The notes under the pieces: model-generated | The model's input: only the letters and a program-made list of their open reading frames with translations | Told to the model about the DNA's origin: nothing | Database searches by the model: none | Assembly (NCBI RefSeq): GCF_900103805.1 | Contig: NZ_FNIB01000006.1 | Span: 124,001 to 188,000 of the forward strand | Source of the DNA: Cryobacterium flavum | GTDB lineage: Bacteria > Actinomycetota > Actinomycetes > Actinomycetales > Microbacteriaceae | Reading direction: 5' to 3' | DNA length: 64,000 nt | Program-made: the position numbers and the translations under genes | Shown here: positions 7,723 to 17,629 of the stretch, piece after piece | How positions within the stretch are numbered: position 1 is the first letter of the stretch | How the letters are laid out: the number at the start of each line of letters is the position of its first letter

Positions 7723-9279
7723 CTATCGCCAACTTGGCATCCAAATGTGGAGTTGCCAAAACGCGAATGGAGTCTGCATTCCGGTCCATTCCGGGAAGAA
7801 GAACGCGGTCAGCAGCAGCGCCACCCCGAGGCCGACAATGACGGCGCCAAGCGCTCCGACCCGCGGTTGGGGGTCATATTCGTACACCTGCGAATGTGCT
7901 GAATGCCGGTGTTCTGGCCTGGACAGGTCGGGAATTCGCTTGAGGAACATGCCGATGACGAAAACGAGGCCGAGCAGCAGATAGGGTTCGAACGCGATCG
8001 TGTAAAACTGAAAAACCGTGCGGTTCAGGTACATCAGCCACGGCAGGTAGCCGGCGACCATTCCCATGAGAATGAGGCCGACCCGCCATTCCCGGTAACG
8101 GGCCAGTCGGTAGACCAGGTAGAGCAGCGCGGCGGTCGCCGCCCACCAGATCAGCGGGTTGCCGACCGAGGTGATCGCCTCGGAGCAGTTCTGAAACTGG
8201 CAGCCGAATTCGCCCTGACTGGAACCGCGGTAGTACATGCTGGTCGGGCGAATCATGAATAGCCAGGTCACCGGGTTGGCCTGGTACGGATGCGGCGTGG
8301 CGAGGCCCACGTGGTACGTGTATGCGGCCGCCTGATAGTGCCAGAAACTCTGCAGGGTGTGCGGAACCCAAGCGAGCGGACCGGTCCAGGCCGCTCCAGC
8401 CCCGTCTGCCCACTCCCGGTAATACCCGCCGCGGGTGACGAACCAGCCCGTCCAGGACACGAAGAACGTGGTGACGGCCACGGGAACCAGGAGCAGGAAC
8501 GTGGCGGGGGCCTGCTTTAGAATGGCGGCACTGGCCCAGAAAGTGACGCCGTTACGGCGCCGAGCGAGCGCGTCGACGACAACGAGGTAGACGCCGAAGG
8601 CGGCCAGAAAGTACAGCCCTGACCATTTCACCGAACTGGTCAGGCCGAAGGCGAGACCGGCGGCAAGCAGCCACGGTCGCCACCACAGGGTCGGGCCCCA
8701 TCCGACGTCGCTCACCCCGGCCATCCGGGCGGCCAGACGCTTCGCGTGCCATTGCCGATCCATCAGGATCGCCCCGAAACCGAGCAGTGCGAAGAACATC
8801 ACGAAGTTGTCGAGCAGAGCAACCCGACTCATGACGATGGCATGACCGTCGATGGCGAGCAAAAAACCAGCGATCACGGCCAGTAGGCGCGACTGGAACA
8901 GCTTGCGGGCCACGAGCATGATGAGCACGACCGCGAGCACCCCGACCACCACGGTGGCCAGGCGCCAGCCCCACGGGTTGCCGGGGCCGAGCAGGTTCAT
9001 GCCGAGGGCGATGAGCCACTTGCCGAGCGGCGGGTGCACCACGAACGACGGATCCGTCGTGAAGATGTCGGTCTGCCCGGCCTCGAACAAGGGATTGGCG
9101 TCCGCCGGCCAGGTGGACTCATACCCGTTATTGAAGAGGGTCCAGGCGTCCTTAACATAAAAGGTCTCATCAAATACGAGAGCGTGCGGCACGCCAAGGT
9201 TCCACAAGCGTAATCCGGCGGCCAGCAGGACCACGAGGAGGGGCGCGCCCCAGCGAACCCATCGACTAGTTGCGAGCAC
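7723..9279 (-). CDS. pmt: Dolichyl-phosphate-mannose--protein O-mannosyltransferase (PMT family)
   Basis: 518-residue multi-pass GT-C glycosyltransferase that moves mannose from polyprenyl-phosphate mannose to Ser/Thr of proteins during Sec export. The first extracytoplasmic loop holds the acidic motif FDETFYVKDAW (about 38-48), the metal/acceptor site of the family. WGWRLATVVVG, a SRVALLDNFVMFF segment and about ten further hydrophobic helices follow. Length matches actinobacterial Pmt (about 510-520). The GTG start at 9279 leaves 62 bp to the divergent rsmI; this pmt-rsmI divergent pair is common in actinobacteria. The Thr/Ser-rich surface proteins at 1076-6320 could be substrates, which is speculation. 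Confidence 0.88.
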   Translation of the reverse strand: MLATSRWVRWGAPLLVVLLAAGLRLWNLGVPHALVFDETFYVKDAWTLFNNGYESTWPADANPLFEAGQTDIFTTDPSFVVHPPLGKWLIALGMNLLGPGNPWGWRLATVVVGVLAVVLIMLVARKLFQSRLLAVIAGFLLAIDGHAIVMSRVALLDNFVMFFALLGFGAILMDRQWHAKRLAARMAGVSDVGWGPTLWWRPWLLAAGLAFGLTSSVKWSGLYFLAAFGVYLVVVDALARRRNGVTFWASAAILKQAPATFLLLVPVAVTTFFVSWTGWFVTRGGYYREWADGAGAAWTGPLAWVPHTLQSFWHYQAAAYTYHVGLATPHPYQANPVTWLFMIRPTSMYYRGSSQGEFGCQFQNCSEAITSVGNPLIWWAATAALLYLVYRLARYREWRVGLILMGMVAGYLPWLMYLNRTVFQFYTIAFEPYLLLGLVFVIGMFLKRIPDLSRPEHRHSAHSQVYEYDPQPRVGALGAVIVGLGVALLLTAFFFPEWTGMQTPFAFWQLHIWMPSWR

Positions 9280-9341
9280 CTGACTATCGTACCGAGCAAG
9301 CGAAGAACGAAAGGCTCGCCCGAGGCTGCGAGAATTGCAGC

Positions 9342-10205
9342 ATGATCATCCTTGCTGCCACCCCGATCGGAAATCTCGGCGACGCCTCCCGGCGCCTGAT
9401 CGAGACCCTGAGTACCATCACGATCGTGGCCGCCGAGGATACCCGCGTCACCGTGCACCTGCTCAAAGCCCTCGGCATCGAGAATCGGCCCAAGCTCATT
9501 GCCCTGCACGACCACAACGAACGCGGCAAGGCTGCCGAACTGGTCGAACTCGCCCGCGACGTCGACATCCTCGTGCTGAGCGACGCCGGAATGCCCACCG
9601 TCTCCGATCCCGGCTTTCACTTAGTGGATGCCGCGGTGGCGGCCGGCGTGCAGGTCACCGCCCTGCCCGGGCCGTCCGCAGTGCTGACCGCTCTCGCCGT
9701 CTCCGGGCTGCCGACCGACCGGTTCACCTTCGAAGGCTTCCTGCCGCGTAAGCACGGTGAGCGGATCAAGCTGCTGCGTGACCTCGCCGCAGAACGCCGC
9801 ACCATGGTGTTCTTCGAATCGCCCAACCGGCTGGCCGACTCTCTGCTCGACCTCGCGGCCACGCTCGGAGCCGACCGTCGCGTCGTGGTCTGCCGGGAAC
9901 TGACCAAGTTCTTCGAAGAGGTCAAGCGCGGCACGGCGGCCGAACTGGCCGAGTGGGCGGCGGCAGGCGTGCGCGGCGAGATCTGCATCGTCGTTGCGGG
10001 TGCTGAAGTGCGGGTGCTGGACCTGGCCATGGGCGTGGCCGAGGTGCTCGACCTGGTGTCGGGCGGCATCCGCTTGAAAGATGCTGCGGCCGACGTGTCG
10101 GCGGCCAGCGGCCTCGGCAAGCGCGAACTCTACGAGCACGCGCTGCAGGCCAAGACCGGGGCATCCGCGCCGAAACCCGACCGGTCGGCTTTTCCGCTCG
10201 GTTAG
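9342..10205 (+). CDS. rsmI: 16S rRNA (cytidine(1402)-2'-O)-methyltransferase RsmI
   Basis: 287-residue SAM-dependent tetrapyrrole-methylase-fold enzyme that 2'-O-methylates C1402 in the decoding centre. The start is the ATG at 9342, which gives the family N-terminus MIILAATPIGNLGD; reading further upstream adds a non-homologous leader. Key motifs are AAEDTRVT, ALHDHNE, VLSDAGMPTVSDPG and ALPGPSAVLTAL (SAM-binding region), and VFFESPNRL. It begins a plus-strand run of translation and RNA genes (metG, tatD, ksgA). Confidence 0.95.
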   Translation: MIILAATPIGNLGDASRRLIETLSTITIVAAEDTRVTVHLLKALGIENRPKLIALHDHNERGKAAELVELARDVDILVLSDAGMPTVSDPGFHLVDAAVAAGVQVTALPGPSAVLTALAVSGLPTDRFTFEGFLPRKHGERIKLLRDLAAERRTMVFFESPNRLADSLLDLAATLGADRRVVVCRELTKFFEEVKRGTAAELAEWAAAGVRGEICIVVAGAEVRVLDLAMGVAEVLDLVSGGIRLKDAAADVSAASGLGKRELYEHALQAKTGASAPKPDRSAFPLG

Positions 10206-10267
10206 GCCGCGGGCCCGCCCGGCGTAACAGGGAGGAGAGGCGGTGGCCTGGCGCATAAGATGAACGC

Positions 10268-11839
10268 ATGTCCGCTGGCTCTTTTTACATCACCACGCCC
10301 ATTTTCTACGTGAATGATGTGCCGCACATCGGGCACGCCTACACCGAGGTCGCTGCCGACGTGCTCGCGCGCTGGCACCGGCAGTCCGGCGATGACGCCT
10401 GGCTGCTCACCGGCACCGACGAACACGGCCAGAAAATTCTGCGCACCGCCATCGCCAACGGCGTCACGCCCAAGGAATGGGCCGACCGTCTGGTCGAGAC
10501 CGCGTGGAAGCCGTTGCTGGAGACCGTCAATATCGCCAACGACGACTTCATTCGCACCACCGACGAACGCCACGAGGTGAACGCGCAGAAGTTTCTGCAG
10601 CACCTGCACGATGAGGGTCACATCTACACCGGCGAGTACGAGGGCTACTACTGCGTCGGCTGCGAGGAGTACAAGCAGATCAGCGACCTCGTCGACGGCA
10701 CCGGTGACTATGCCGGCCAGCCGGTCTGTGCGATCCACTCCAAGCCGGTGGAACTGCTGCACGAGAAGAACTACTTCTTCAAGATGAGTGCCTTTGCCGA
10801 CCGACTGCTGGCCCTGTACGAGGAGAACCCCAACTTCGTGCAGCCGGAAGCGGCCCGCAACGAGGTCATGTCCTTCGTCAAGCGCGGCCTGAGTGACCTG
10901 TCGATCTCCCGGTCGAGCTTCGACTGGGGCATCAAGGTGCCGTGGGACGAATCGCACGTCGTCTATGTCTGGTTCGACGCTCTGCTGAACTACATCACCG
11001 CGGCCGGCTACGGCCAGAACGACGAGGAATTCGCGAGCCGCTGGCCTGCCACCCACATCGTCGGCAAGGACATTCTGCGCTTTCACGCCGTCATCTGGCC
11101 GGCCATGCTCATGGCCGCCGGCATCGAGGTGCCCAAGCAGGTCTTCGGCCACGGCTGGCTGTTGGTCGGCGGAGAGAAGATGAGCAAGTCCAAGCTCACC
11201 GGTATCGCCCCGAGCCAGATCACCGACACCTTCGGTTCCGACGCTTTTCGGTACTACTTCATGCGCGCCATCAGCTTCGGCCAGGACGGCTCGTTCAGCT
11301 GGGAGGACCTCTCGGCCCGCTACCAGTCTGAGCTCGCCAACGGCTTCGGCAACCTCGCGTCCCGCGTGATCGCCATGGTCGTGCGGTACTGCGACGGCGT
11401 CGTGCCCGAAGCTGGCGCGTTGACGGCCGACGACCTCGCGATTGCCGCGACCGAACAGCGCGTGACGGATGCCTCGCGCGCCTTCATCGAGACCCTCGCC
11501 ATCCACGACGCCCTCGCGAGCGTGTGGGAACTGGTCGACGAGCTCAACGGCTACATCACCCTGCAGGAGCCGTGGGCGCTGGCCAAGAACCCGGAGACGC
11601 GGGCGCGCCTGGAGAGCGTGCTGCACACCGCCGTGCGCGGCCTCGGCACCCTCACCGTGCTGCTCTCGCCGGTCATTCCCATCGCGACCGGCAAGCTGTG
11701 GACCGCCCTCGGTGGCGACGGCGCGCTCGCCGACCAGCGCATCGACCGGGCCTGGGAATGGGCCGGCGGCGCACACGTCAGCCCGCTCGAGCCGCTGTTT
11801 CCGCGCATCGAATCGATCGTGGAGCCGGCCGATGCCTAG
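10268..11839 (+). CDS. metG: Methionyl-tRNA synthetase
   Basis: 523-residue class I synthetase charging tRNA-Met. The HIGH motif is PHIGHAYTEVAADVLARWH near residue 18 and the KMSKS loop is GEKMSKSKLTG near residue 300. Only the CVGCEEYKQ part of the connective-peptide zinc region is visible, as usual for the short actinobacterial form, and there is no C-terminal EMAP/tRNA-binding domain. The 3' end overlaps the tatD start by 8 bp, indicating coupling. Confidence 0.97.
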   Translation: MSAGSFYITTPIFYVNDVPHIGHAYTEVAADVLARWHRQSGDDAWLLTGTDEHGQKILRTAIANGVTPKEWADRLVETAWKPLLETVNIANDDFIRTTDERHEVNAQKFLQHLHDEGHIYTGEYEGYYCVGCEEYKQISDLVDGTGDYAGQPVCAIHSKPVELLHEKNYFFKMSAFADRLLALYEENPNFVQPEAARNEVMSFVKRGLSDLSISRSSFDWGIKVPWDESHVVYVWFDALLNYITAAGYGQNDEEFASRWPATHIVGKDILRFHAVIWPAMLMAAGIEVPKQVFGHGWLLVGGEKMSKSKLTGIAPSQITDTFGSDAFRYYFMRAISFGQDGSFSWEDLSARYQSELANGFGNLASRVIAMVVRYCDGVVPEAGALTADDLAIAATEQRVTDASRAFIETLAIHDALASVWELVDELNGYITLQEPWALAKNPETRARLESVLHTAVRGLGTLTVLLSPVIPIATGKLWTALGGDGALADQRIDRAWEWAGGAHVSPLEPLFPRIESIVEPADA

Positions 11840-12830
11840 CGACGCGATGCCCAGCGATTCCCTCACCAGTCTCGACGGAGGCGTCGACGGCTACGGCAGC
11901 GCCATTCGGAAGCGCGAGAACACTCAGGGCCGTGACCTGAGCTACCCGCCGCTGCCGGAACCGCTCACGGTGCCCGTCTACGACAACCACACCCATCTCG
12001 AAATCAGTGACGGCGAGCATCCGCTCAGCTACCGGGAACAGCTTGATCGCGCCTCGAGCGTCGGCGTGCGCGGGGTGATCCAGGTCGGCGGCGACGTGGA
12101 AACGTCCCGCTGGTCGGCCGCGTGCGCCCTGATCGAGCCGCGCATGCTGGCCGCCGTCGCCATCCACCCCAACGAAGCGCCAGCACTCGACGCGGCCGGC
12201 ACCCTCGACGACGCCCTCGCCGTGATCAACGAACTCGCCGGACAGCCGCGCGTGGTCGCGGTCGGTGAGACCGGCCTCGACTTCTTTCGCACCGGCGAAG
12301 AAGGCCGCGCCGCCCAGTTTCGATCCTTCGAGGCGCACATTCGCATCGCCAAGGAGAACAACCTGGCGCTGCAGATTCACGACCGCAACGCCCACGAAGC
12401 CGTCATCGAAACCCTGCTCAAGGTGGGCGCCCCCGAACGCACGGTCTTTCACTGCTTCTCCGGAGACGCCGACATGGCTCGCCTCTGCGCCGATCATGGC
12501 TGGTATATGTCGTTCGCCGGCAACGTCACGTTCAAAAACGCCTCCTTGCTGCGCGACGCCCTGTTCGTTGCCCCACGCAACCTGCTGCTGGTCGAAACGG
12601 ATGCCCCCTTCCTCACCCCCCTGCCCTACCGCGGCCGGCCCAACGCGCCCTACCTGCTGCCGAACACGCTGCGCGGCATGGCTGCCCACCTCGAAACGGA
12701 TGTCTCCCTGCTCTCCGCTCAAATCACCGCCAACACCGAGCTGGTCTACGGCCGCTGGGACGCCGAACCGGTCACGGCCGCCCACGACGATCCAGGCCCG
12801 GACCCCACCCCGCGCGGCGGCATCGCATGA
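11832..12830 (+). CDS. tatD: TatD family metal-dependent hydrolase/DNase
   Basis: 332-residue TIM-barrel hydrolase of the TatD (YcfH) family, associated with 3'-5' DNase activity and quality control. Metal ligands are in DNHTHLE (about 52-58), GETGLDFF (Glu), LQIHDRNAHE (His), FHCFSGD (His) and VETDAPFL (Asp). The start at 11832 lies within the last codons of metG. An N-terminal extension of about 45 residues (to PVYDNHTH) is longer than in E. coli TatD, so a later start is possible. It ends in an ATGA overlap with ksgA; the metG-tatD-ksgA order is conserved in many bacteria. Confidence 0.93.
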   Translation: MPSDAMPSDSLTSLDGGVDGYGSAIRKRENTQGRDLSYPPLPEPLTVPVYDNHTHLEISDGEHPLSYREQLDRASSVGVRGVIQVGGDVETSRWSAACALIEPRMLAAVAIHPNEAPALDAAGTLDDALAVINELAGQPRVVAVGETGLDFFRTGEEGRAAQFRSFEAHIRIAKENNLALQIHDRNAHEAVIETLLKVGAPERTVFHCFSGDADMARLCADHGWYMSFAGNVTFKNASLLRDALFVAPRNLLLVETDAPFLTPLPYRGRPNAPYLLPNTLRGMAAHLETDVSLLSAQITANTELVYGRWDAEPVTAAHDDPGPDPTPRGGIA

Positions 12831-13699
12831 CCGACGTTGCTGACGAGCCGAAGCCCGCGAAGACCCTCCTCGGTCCGGCTGAGATTCGCGACCTCGCCGA
12901 GATGCTCGGCGTCAACCCCACCAAGAAGCTCGGCCAGAACTTCGTCATCGACGGCAATACCGTACGGCGCATCGTCAAGGTCGCCCGGGTCGCACCCGGC
13001 GACACCGTGGTCGAGGTCGGACCAGGCCTCGGCTCGCTCACCCTCGGCATGCTCGAGGTCGGCGCCGCCGTCGTCGCCGTTGAAATCGACGACCGCCTGG
13101 CCGAGCAGCTGCCACTCACCGTCGAACTCATGCAGCCCGGCGCCAGACTGTCGGTCATCCGTGCCGACGCTCTGAAGATCACCGAGCTGCCCGGCGACCC
13201 CACCCGGCTCGTCGCCAACCTGCCCTACAACGTCTCTGTGCCGGTGTTGCTCTACCTGCTCGAGCACTTCGAGTCGATTCGCGCCGGTGTCGTCATGGTG
13301 CAGGCCGAGGTCGGCGAACGCCTCGCAGCCCCGCCCGGCAACAAGATCTACGGCAGCCCGAGCGTCAAAGCCGCCTGGTACGGCGATTTTCGCACCGCTG
13401 GCAAGGTAAGCCGCCAGGTGTTCTGGCCGGTCCCCAACGTCGACTCGATCCTCATCGCCTTCGACCGGCGGCCCCAGCCGCTGGAATCCGAGGAGCTCCG
13501 GCTCAAGACCTTCGCGCTCGTCGACGCCGCTTTCCAGCAGCGCCGAAAGATGTTGCGGCAGTCGCTGTCGGTCGTCCTTGGGGACTCGGCCACGGCATCC
13601 GCTCTGATGAGCGCGGCGGGCATCGACCCCGAGGCGCGGGGCGAGCAGCTCACCGTGCACGATTTTCTCGCCATCGCGCGCGTCTGGTCACCCGCGTAG
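12827..13699 (+). CDS. ksgA: 16S rRNA (adenine(1518)-N6/adenine(1519)-N6)-dimethyltransferase
   Basis: 290-residue Rossmann methyltransferase (RsmA) that dimethylates A1518 and A1519. The N-terminal KKLGQNFVID is the family signature. VVEVGPGLGSLTLGM (about 62-76) is the SAM motif I, VEIDDRLAEQ the acidic loop, and VANLPYNVSVPVL (NLPY) the catalytic motif. Start overlaps the tatD stop by 4 bp. Confidence 0.97.
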   Translation: MTDVADEPKPAKTLLGPAEIRDLAEMLGVNPTKKLGQNFVIDGNTVRRIVKVARVAPGDTVVEVGPGLGSLTLGMLEVGAAVVAVEIDDRLAEQLPLTVELMQPGARLSVIRADALKITELPGDPTRLVANLPYNVSVPVLLYLLEHFESIRAGVVMVQAEVGERLAAPPGNKIYGSPSVKAAWYGDFRTAGKVSRQVFWPVPNVDSILIAFDRRPQPLESEELRLKTFALVDAAFQQRRKMLRQSLSVVLGDSATASALMSAAGIDPEARGEQLTVHDFLAIARVWSPA

Positions 13700-13747
13700 C
13701 TGCGGCGGCGGTCGGTGCGGGCACACAGGCTGGGCTAAGTTAAAAGC

Positions 13748-14677
13748 ATGATGACGACCGCCGGCACCACCGCTGTGCACGCGCGGGCACCGGGTAAAAT
13801 CAACGTCTTCCTCAAGGTCGGCGCCGTCATGGAAGACGGTTACCACGACCTCGCGACGGCCTACCAGGCTGTCTCCCTGTTCGAGGACGTGCGTGCCACG
13901 CCGGCCAGCGACTTCTCGGTCGAGTTCAGCGGCAGCATCGACACCTCCGGCCTCGCCACCGGCGGCAGCAACCTCGCCATCAAAGCAGCCAGGGCCCTCG
14001 CCCGCAAGACCGGCTATCGCGGCGGCGTGCACCTCGAGATCGAGAAGAACGTGCCCATCGCTGGCGGGATGGGCGGCGGCTCGGCCGACGCCGCGGCCAC
14101 CCTGCTCGCCTGCGACGCCCTGTGGGGGACCAGCGCCACCAAGGACGAGCTGCTCGCCATTGCCGCGACCCTCGGCGCCGACGTACCGTTCTCCTTCACC
14201 GGCGGCACCGCCATCGGAACCGGTCGCGGCGACCAGCTGAGCCCGGCGCTGGCCAAGGGAAAATTCCAGTGGGTACTCGCCCTGGCCGACTTCGGTATGT
14301 CGACGCCCGGCGTGTACCAGGAGCTCGACCGGCACCGCGATCGCCACGCGCAGGACATCTTTCCGGCCGAGCATCAGCCCAGTGTCGACGCGAACGTGCT
14401 GCAGGCACTGCGCGCCGGCGACCCGCACATGCTCGCCGACGTGCTGCACAACGACCTGCAGGCTCCGGCGCTGCACCTCGCGCCCGGGCTCGGCAAGGTG
14501 CTGCAGCTCGGCGAAGAGAACGGCGCCCTGGCCGGCATCCTCTCCGGCTCCGGCCCGACCGTGGCTTTTCTGGTAGCGGATGCCGACAGCGCGCTCGAAT
14601 TGCAGGTCGCGCTCTCTGCCTCCCGCCTCAAGGTCGTGCGAGCCACCGGCCCGGTGCATGGGGCCCGCCTCATCTGA
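13748..14677 (+). CDS. ispE: 4-diphosphocytidyl-2-C-methyl-D-erythritol kinase
   Basis: 309-residue GHMP kinase of the MEP isoprenoid pathway; phosphorylates CDP-ME at the 2-hydroxyl. [14 protein letters not shown] at the N-terminus includes the catalytic-site lysine region. [18 protein letters not shown] (about 97-115) is the ATP-binding glycine-rich loop, and [11 protein letters not shown] the third GHMP motif. It follows ksgA after 48 bp, the usual arrangement in Actinobacteria. Confidence 0.96.
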   Translation: MMTTAGTTAVHARAPGKINVFLKVGAVMEDGYHDLATAYQAVSLFEDVRATPASDFSVEFSGSIDTSGLATGGSNLAIKAARALARKTGYRGGVHLEIEKNVPIAGGMGGGSADAAATLLACDALWGTSATKDELLAIAATLGADVPFSFTGGTAIGTGRGDQLSPALAKGKFQWVLALADFGMSTPGVYQELDRHRDRHAQDIFPAEHQPSVDANVLQALRAGDPHMLADVLHNDLQAPALHLAPGLGKVLQLGEENGALAGILSGSGPTVAFLVADADSALELQVALSASRLKVVRATGPVHGARLI

Positions 14678-14732
14678 GCCTTCGCATTCGGCCCGGGATG
14701 ACAGCGCCCAGCGTGCCGTAAACTCGGAGGCT

Positions 14733-16526
14733 ATGGCACATCTTCTCGGGGCTGAGTCCCTGCACCTCGAATTTCCCACCCGCGTTATCTTTGACAGCGT
14801 CACCGCCGGCCTCAACGAAGGCGACCGCATCGGCGTCGTCGGCAAGAACGGTGACGGCAAATCCACCCTCATGCGTCTGCTGGCCGGCCGCATGGAACCC
14901 GACGAAGGCCGGGTCACCCGTCGCCGCGGCGTCACTATCGGCATGCTCGACCAGTCCGACGACCTCGCCAGCGGCCAGACCGTCGGCCACACCATCGTCG
15001 GCGGCATCGAAGAACACGTCTGGGCGGGCGACGCCAAGGTGCGCGACGTCATCGGCGGCCTCGTACGCGACATTCCCTGGGACGCCCTGGTCGACGACCT
15101 CTCCGGTGGCCAGCGCCGTCGGGTAGCCCTCGCCGCCGTGCTCATCGGCGACTACGACTGCATCTTTCTCGACGAGCCCACCAACCACCTCGATGTGGAA
15201 GGCATCTCCTGGCTCGCCGGGCACCTCAAGACCCGCTGGGCCGCCCAGTCGGGCGGACTTGTGGTCGTCACCCACGACCGGTGGTTCCTCGACGAGGTCT
15301 GCAACATCACCTGGGAGGTGCACGACCGCCTGATCGAGCCCTTCGAGGGAGGCTACGCCGCCTACATTCTGCAGCGCGTCGAGCGCGACCGCATGAGTTC
15401 GGTCGTCGAGTCCAAGCGCCAGAACCTCATGAAGAAGGAGCTGGCCTGGCTGCGCCGCGGCGCCCCGGCCCGCACCGCCAAGCCCAAGTTCCGCATCGAT
15501 GCCGCCAACGTGCTGATCGAGAACGAGCCGCCGCCCCGCGATACCGTCACGATGCAGTCGATGGCCATGCAGCGCCTCGGCAAGGACGTCGTCGACCTCA
15601 TCGACATCGGTGTGAAGTTCGGCGACAAGACCGTGCTGAACGACATCACCTGGCGCATCGCACCGGGGGAGCGCACCGGAATCATGGGCGTCAACGGGGC
15701 GGGCAAGTCCACCCTGCTGAACCTCGTCGCCGGCACCCTGCAGCCGACCAGCGGGCACGTGAAGCGCGGCAAGACCATCAAGGTCGCCGTACTCACCCAG
15801 CAGCTGTTCGAACTCGACGAAATCCGCAACGACCGCGTGAGCGACGTCATCGGCCGCCAGAAAACCAGCTACATGGCCGGCGGTAAGGAGATCACGCCCG
15901 GCCAGATGCTCGAACGCATGGGCTTTCTGAGCGCGCAGCTCACCACCCAGGTCAAGGACCTCTCCGGTGGCCAGAAGCGCCGACTGCAACTGCTGCTGAT
16001 CGTGCTCAGCGAGCCGAACGTACTCATCCTCGACGAGCCCACCAACGACCTCGACACCGACATGCTCGCCGCCATGGAAGACCTGCTCGACTCCTTCCCC
16101 GGCACCCTGCTGGTCGTCTCGCACGACCGGTACCTCATCGAGCGCGTCACCGACAACCAGTACGCCGTCATGGACGGCGGCTTTCGCCACCTGCCCGGCG
16201 GCGTCGACCAGTACCTCGACGTGCGCCGCAAAGCTGTCGCCGGCCCCGCTCAGGGGTCGCCGACGGATGCCGCTGGCAAGGCCAAAAAGATCCCCACCCT
16301 GGGTGGCGCCGAACTGCGCAACGCCCAGAAAGAGCTCGGCTCGATCGACCGCAAGGTGGTCAAACTGCAAGAGCGCATCGCACTCAAGCACGAAAAGCTC
16401 GCCGCGCACGACCAGTCCGATTTCGCCGGTCTCGGCGCGCTCGGCGTGAAACTGACCGAACTGGAAGAGACCATCGCCACGCTCGAAACCCGCTGGGTCG
16501 AACTTACCGAGTTGATCGAGGGCTGA
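14733..16526 (+). CDS. ABC-F family ATPase (ribosome-associated)
   Basis: 597 residues from the ATG at 14733, which has CGGAGG directly upstream; an in-frame upstream extension inside ispE is not homologous. Two ABC domains lack any transmembrane segment: Walker A GVVGKNGDGKSTL and MGVNGAGKSTLL, signatures LSGGQRRRVAL and LSGGQKRRLQL, Walker B IFLDEPTNHLD and LILDEPTNDLD. An Arg/Lys-rich linker (about 240-280) lies between them and a C-terminal basic coiled coil (about 520-597) follows. ABC-F proteins of this layout act on the ribosome (EttA/Uup group). Which subgroup is not resolved; its place behind ispE argues against a resistance role. Confidence 0.9.
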   Translation: MAHLLGAESLHLEFPTRVIFDSVTAGLNEGDRIGVVGKNGDGKSTLMRLLAGRMEPDEGRVTRRRGVTIGMLDQSDDLASGQTVGHTIVGGIEEHVWAGDAKVRDVIGGLVRDIPWDALVDDLSGGQRRRVALAAVLIGDYDCIFLDEPTNHLDVEGISWLAGHLKTRWAAQSGGLVVVTHDRWFLDEVCNITWEVHDRLIEPFEGGYAAYILQRVERDRMSSVVESKRQNLMKKELAWLRRGAPARTAKPKFRIDAANVLIENEPPPRDTVTMQSMAMQRLGKDVVDLIDIGVKFGDKTVLNDITWRIAPGERTGIMGVNGAGKSTLLNLVAGTLQPTSGHVKRGKTIKVAVLTQQLFELDEIRNDRVSDVIGRQKTSYMAGGKEITPGQMLERMGFLSAQLTTQVKDLSGGQKRRLQLLLIVLSEPNVLILDEPTNDLDTDMLAAMEDLLDSFPGTLLVVSHDRYLIERVTDNQYAVMDGGFRHLPGGVDQYLDVRRKAVAGPAQGSPTDAAGKAKKIPTLGGAELRNAQKELGSIDRKVVKLQERIALKHEKLAAHDQSDFAGLGALGVKLTELEETIATLETRWVELTELIEG

Positions 16527-16533
16527 TTCGAAA

Positions 16534-16579
16534 GAAGCTGTGACGAAGTGTGTCGGCGCAGGCCACACGTCGCAGCTTC
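16534..16579 (+). terminator. Imperfect hairpin after the ABC-F gene
   Basis: GAAGCTG and CAGCTTC arms enclose GAC/GTC and GTGTG/CACAC pairs with small bulges, starting 8 bp after the stop. There is no clear T tract, so it may act as a rho-assisted terminator. The rest of the gap to metQ shows no feature I can name. Confidence 0.5.
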
Positions 16580-16707
16580 GGCACGTATCGTTAAGGGGTA
16601 CTCGCGCAGCCGCGGTACCAAGCCCCGTGCGGGCGCAGCCTTCTGGTTTGACCGGTCATGGCAGTGCGCCCGGGAGCCCAATCCCCAGATCGCTCGAAGG
16701 AATCATC

Positions 16708-17601
16708 GTGAAAAAAAAGAACATATTCGCCGCCCTCGCCGTCATCCCGCTGGTCGCCCTGCTTGCCGGCTGCGCCGGAGCTTCCGACGGAGCCGCCACC
16801 GGCACCGACGGTGACGCCATCAAGATCGGTGTCGTCGGAGCCAGCGACCCGTACTGGGCCTTCTACACCGAGGCCGCCGCGGCCGAGGGTATCGAGATCG
16901 AACTCGTCGACTTCGCGCAGTACCCGCAGGTCAACCCGGCCCTGGCGGCCGGTGAGGTCGACCTCAACCAGTTCCAGCACATCGCCTACCTGGCCGAATA
17001 CAACGAGGCCAGCAGCGACAACCTGGTCCCGATCGGTGCAACGGCCATCTACCCGATCGCCCTGTACTCGTCCGAGTACAGCGATGTCGACGACATCGCC
17101 CGGGGCGACACCGTCGCTGTGCCCGACGACGACAGCAACCAGGCCCGCGCACTGGTGCTGCTCCAGTCCGAGGGACTCATCGAGCTGACCGACGGCGGAA
17201 CGATCTACTCCAGCATCGACGACATCGACGAAGCGGCCTCGAAGGTCAAGGTCACGGCCCTCGAAGCCTCGCTCACCGCGAGTTCGCTGCCCGATGTCGC
17301 CGCCGCGATCATCAACAATGACTTCGCCGAGAAGGCCGGCCTCAAGTTCGAGGACGCCATCGCCACCGACGACGCGACCGACCCCAACGCCCTGCCCTAC
17401 GCGAACATCTTCGCTGCGCGCGACGAAGACAAGAACAACGAGACATTGCTGAAGCTCGTCGAGATCTACCAGAGCACCCAGGCCGTGCAGGACGGCGTGT
17501 TCGCTGTGTCCGGCGACACCGCGGTCATGCTGACCACCCCGGTAGCCGACTTGGTTGAGTCCCTGGCCGGTATTCAGGCCGAAATCAAGGCCGCCAAGTA
17601 G
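16708..17601 (+). CDS. metQ: MetQ methionine-binding lipoprotein of ABC importer
   Basis: 297-residue NlpA/MetQ family substrate-binding lipoprotein. The GTG at 16708 has GAAGGA upstream and yields a lipoprotein signal VKKKNIFAALAVIPLVALLAGC, with the lipidated cysteine at residue 22. IKIGVVGASDPYW, FAQYPQVNPALAAGEVDLNQFQH and NIFAARDEDKNN match the family, which binds D/L-methionine. It is followed by its ATPase and permease genes. No SAM riboswitch could be recognised in the 181-bp leader. Confidence 0.94.
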   Translation: MKKKNIFAALAVIPLVALLAGCAGASDGAATGTDGDAIKIGVVGASDPYWAFYTEAAAAEGIEIELVDFAQYPQVNPALAAGEVDLNQFQHIAYLAEYNEASSDNLVPIGATAIYPIALYSSEYSDVDDIARGDTVAVPDDDSNQARALVLLQSEGLIELTDGGTIYSSIDDIDEAASKVKVTALEASLTASSLPDVAAAIINNDFAEKAGLKFEDAIATDDATDPNALPYANIFAARDEDKNNETLLKLVEIYQSTQAVQDGVFAVSGDTAVMLTTPVADLVESLAGIQAEIKAAK

Positions 17602-17629
17602 CTACCCGGTTATCGAGCGAGGCAAACGG

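Noticed and set aside
10202-11866. 554-codon minus-strand open frame opposite metG
   Set aside because: Antisense shadow of metG, which has intact HIGH and KMSKS motifs.
14670-16568. 632-codon minus-strand open frame opposite the ABC-F gene
   Set aside because: Same explanation; the plus strand encodes complete ABC motifs.
16580-16707. SAM riboswitch upstream of metQ
   Set aside because: GGTCATG and GC-rich stems caught attention, but the conserved SAM-I or SAM-IV core could not be assembled.
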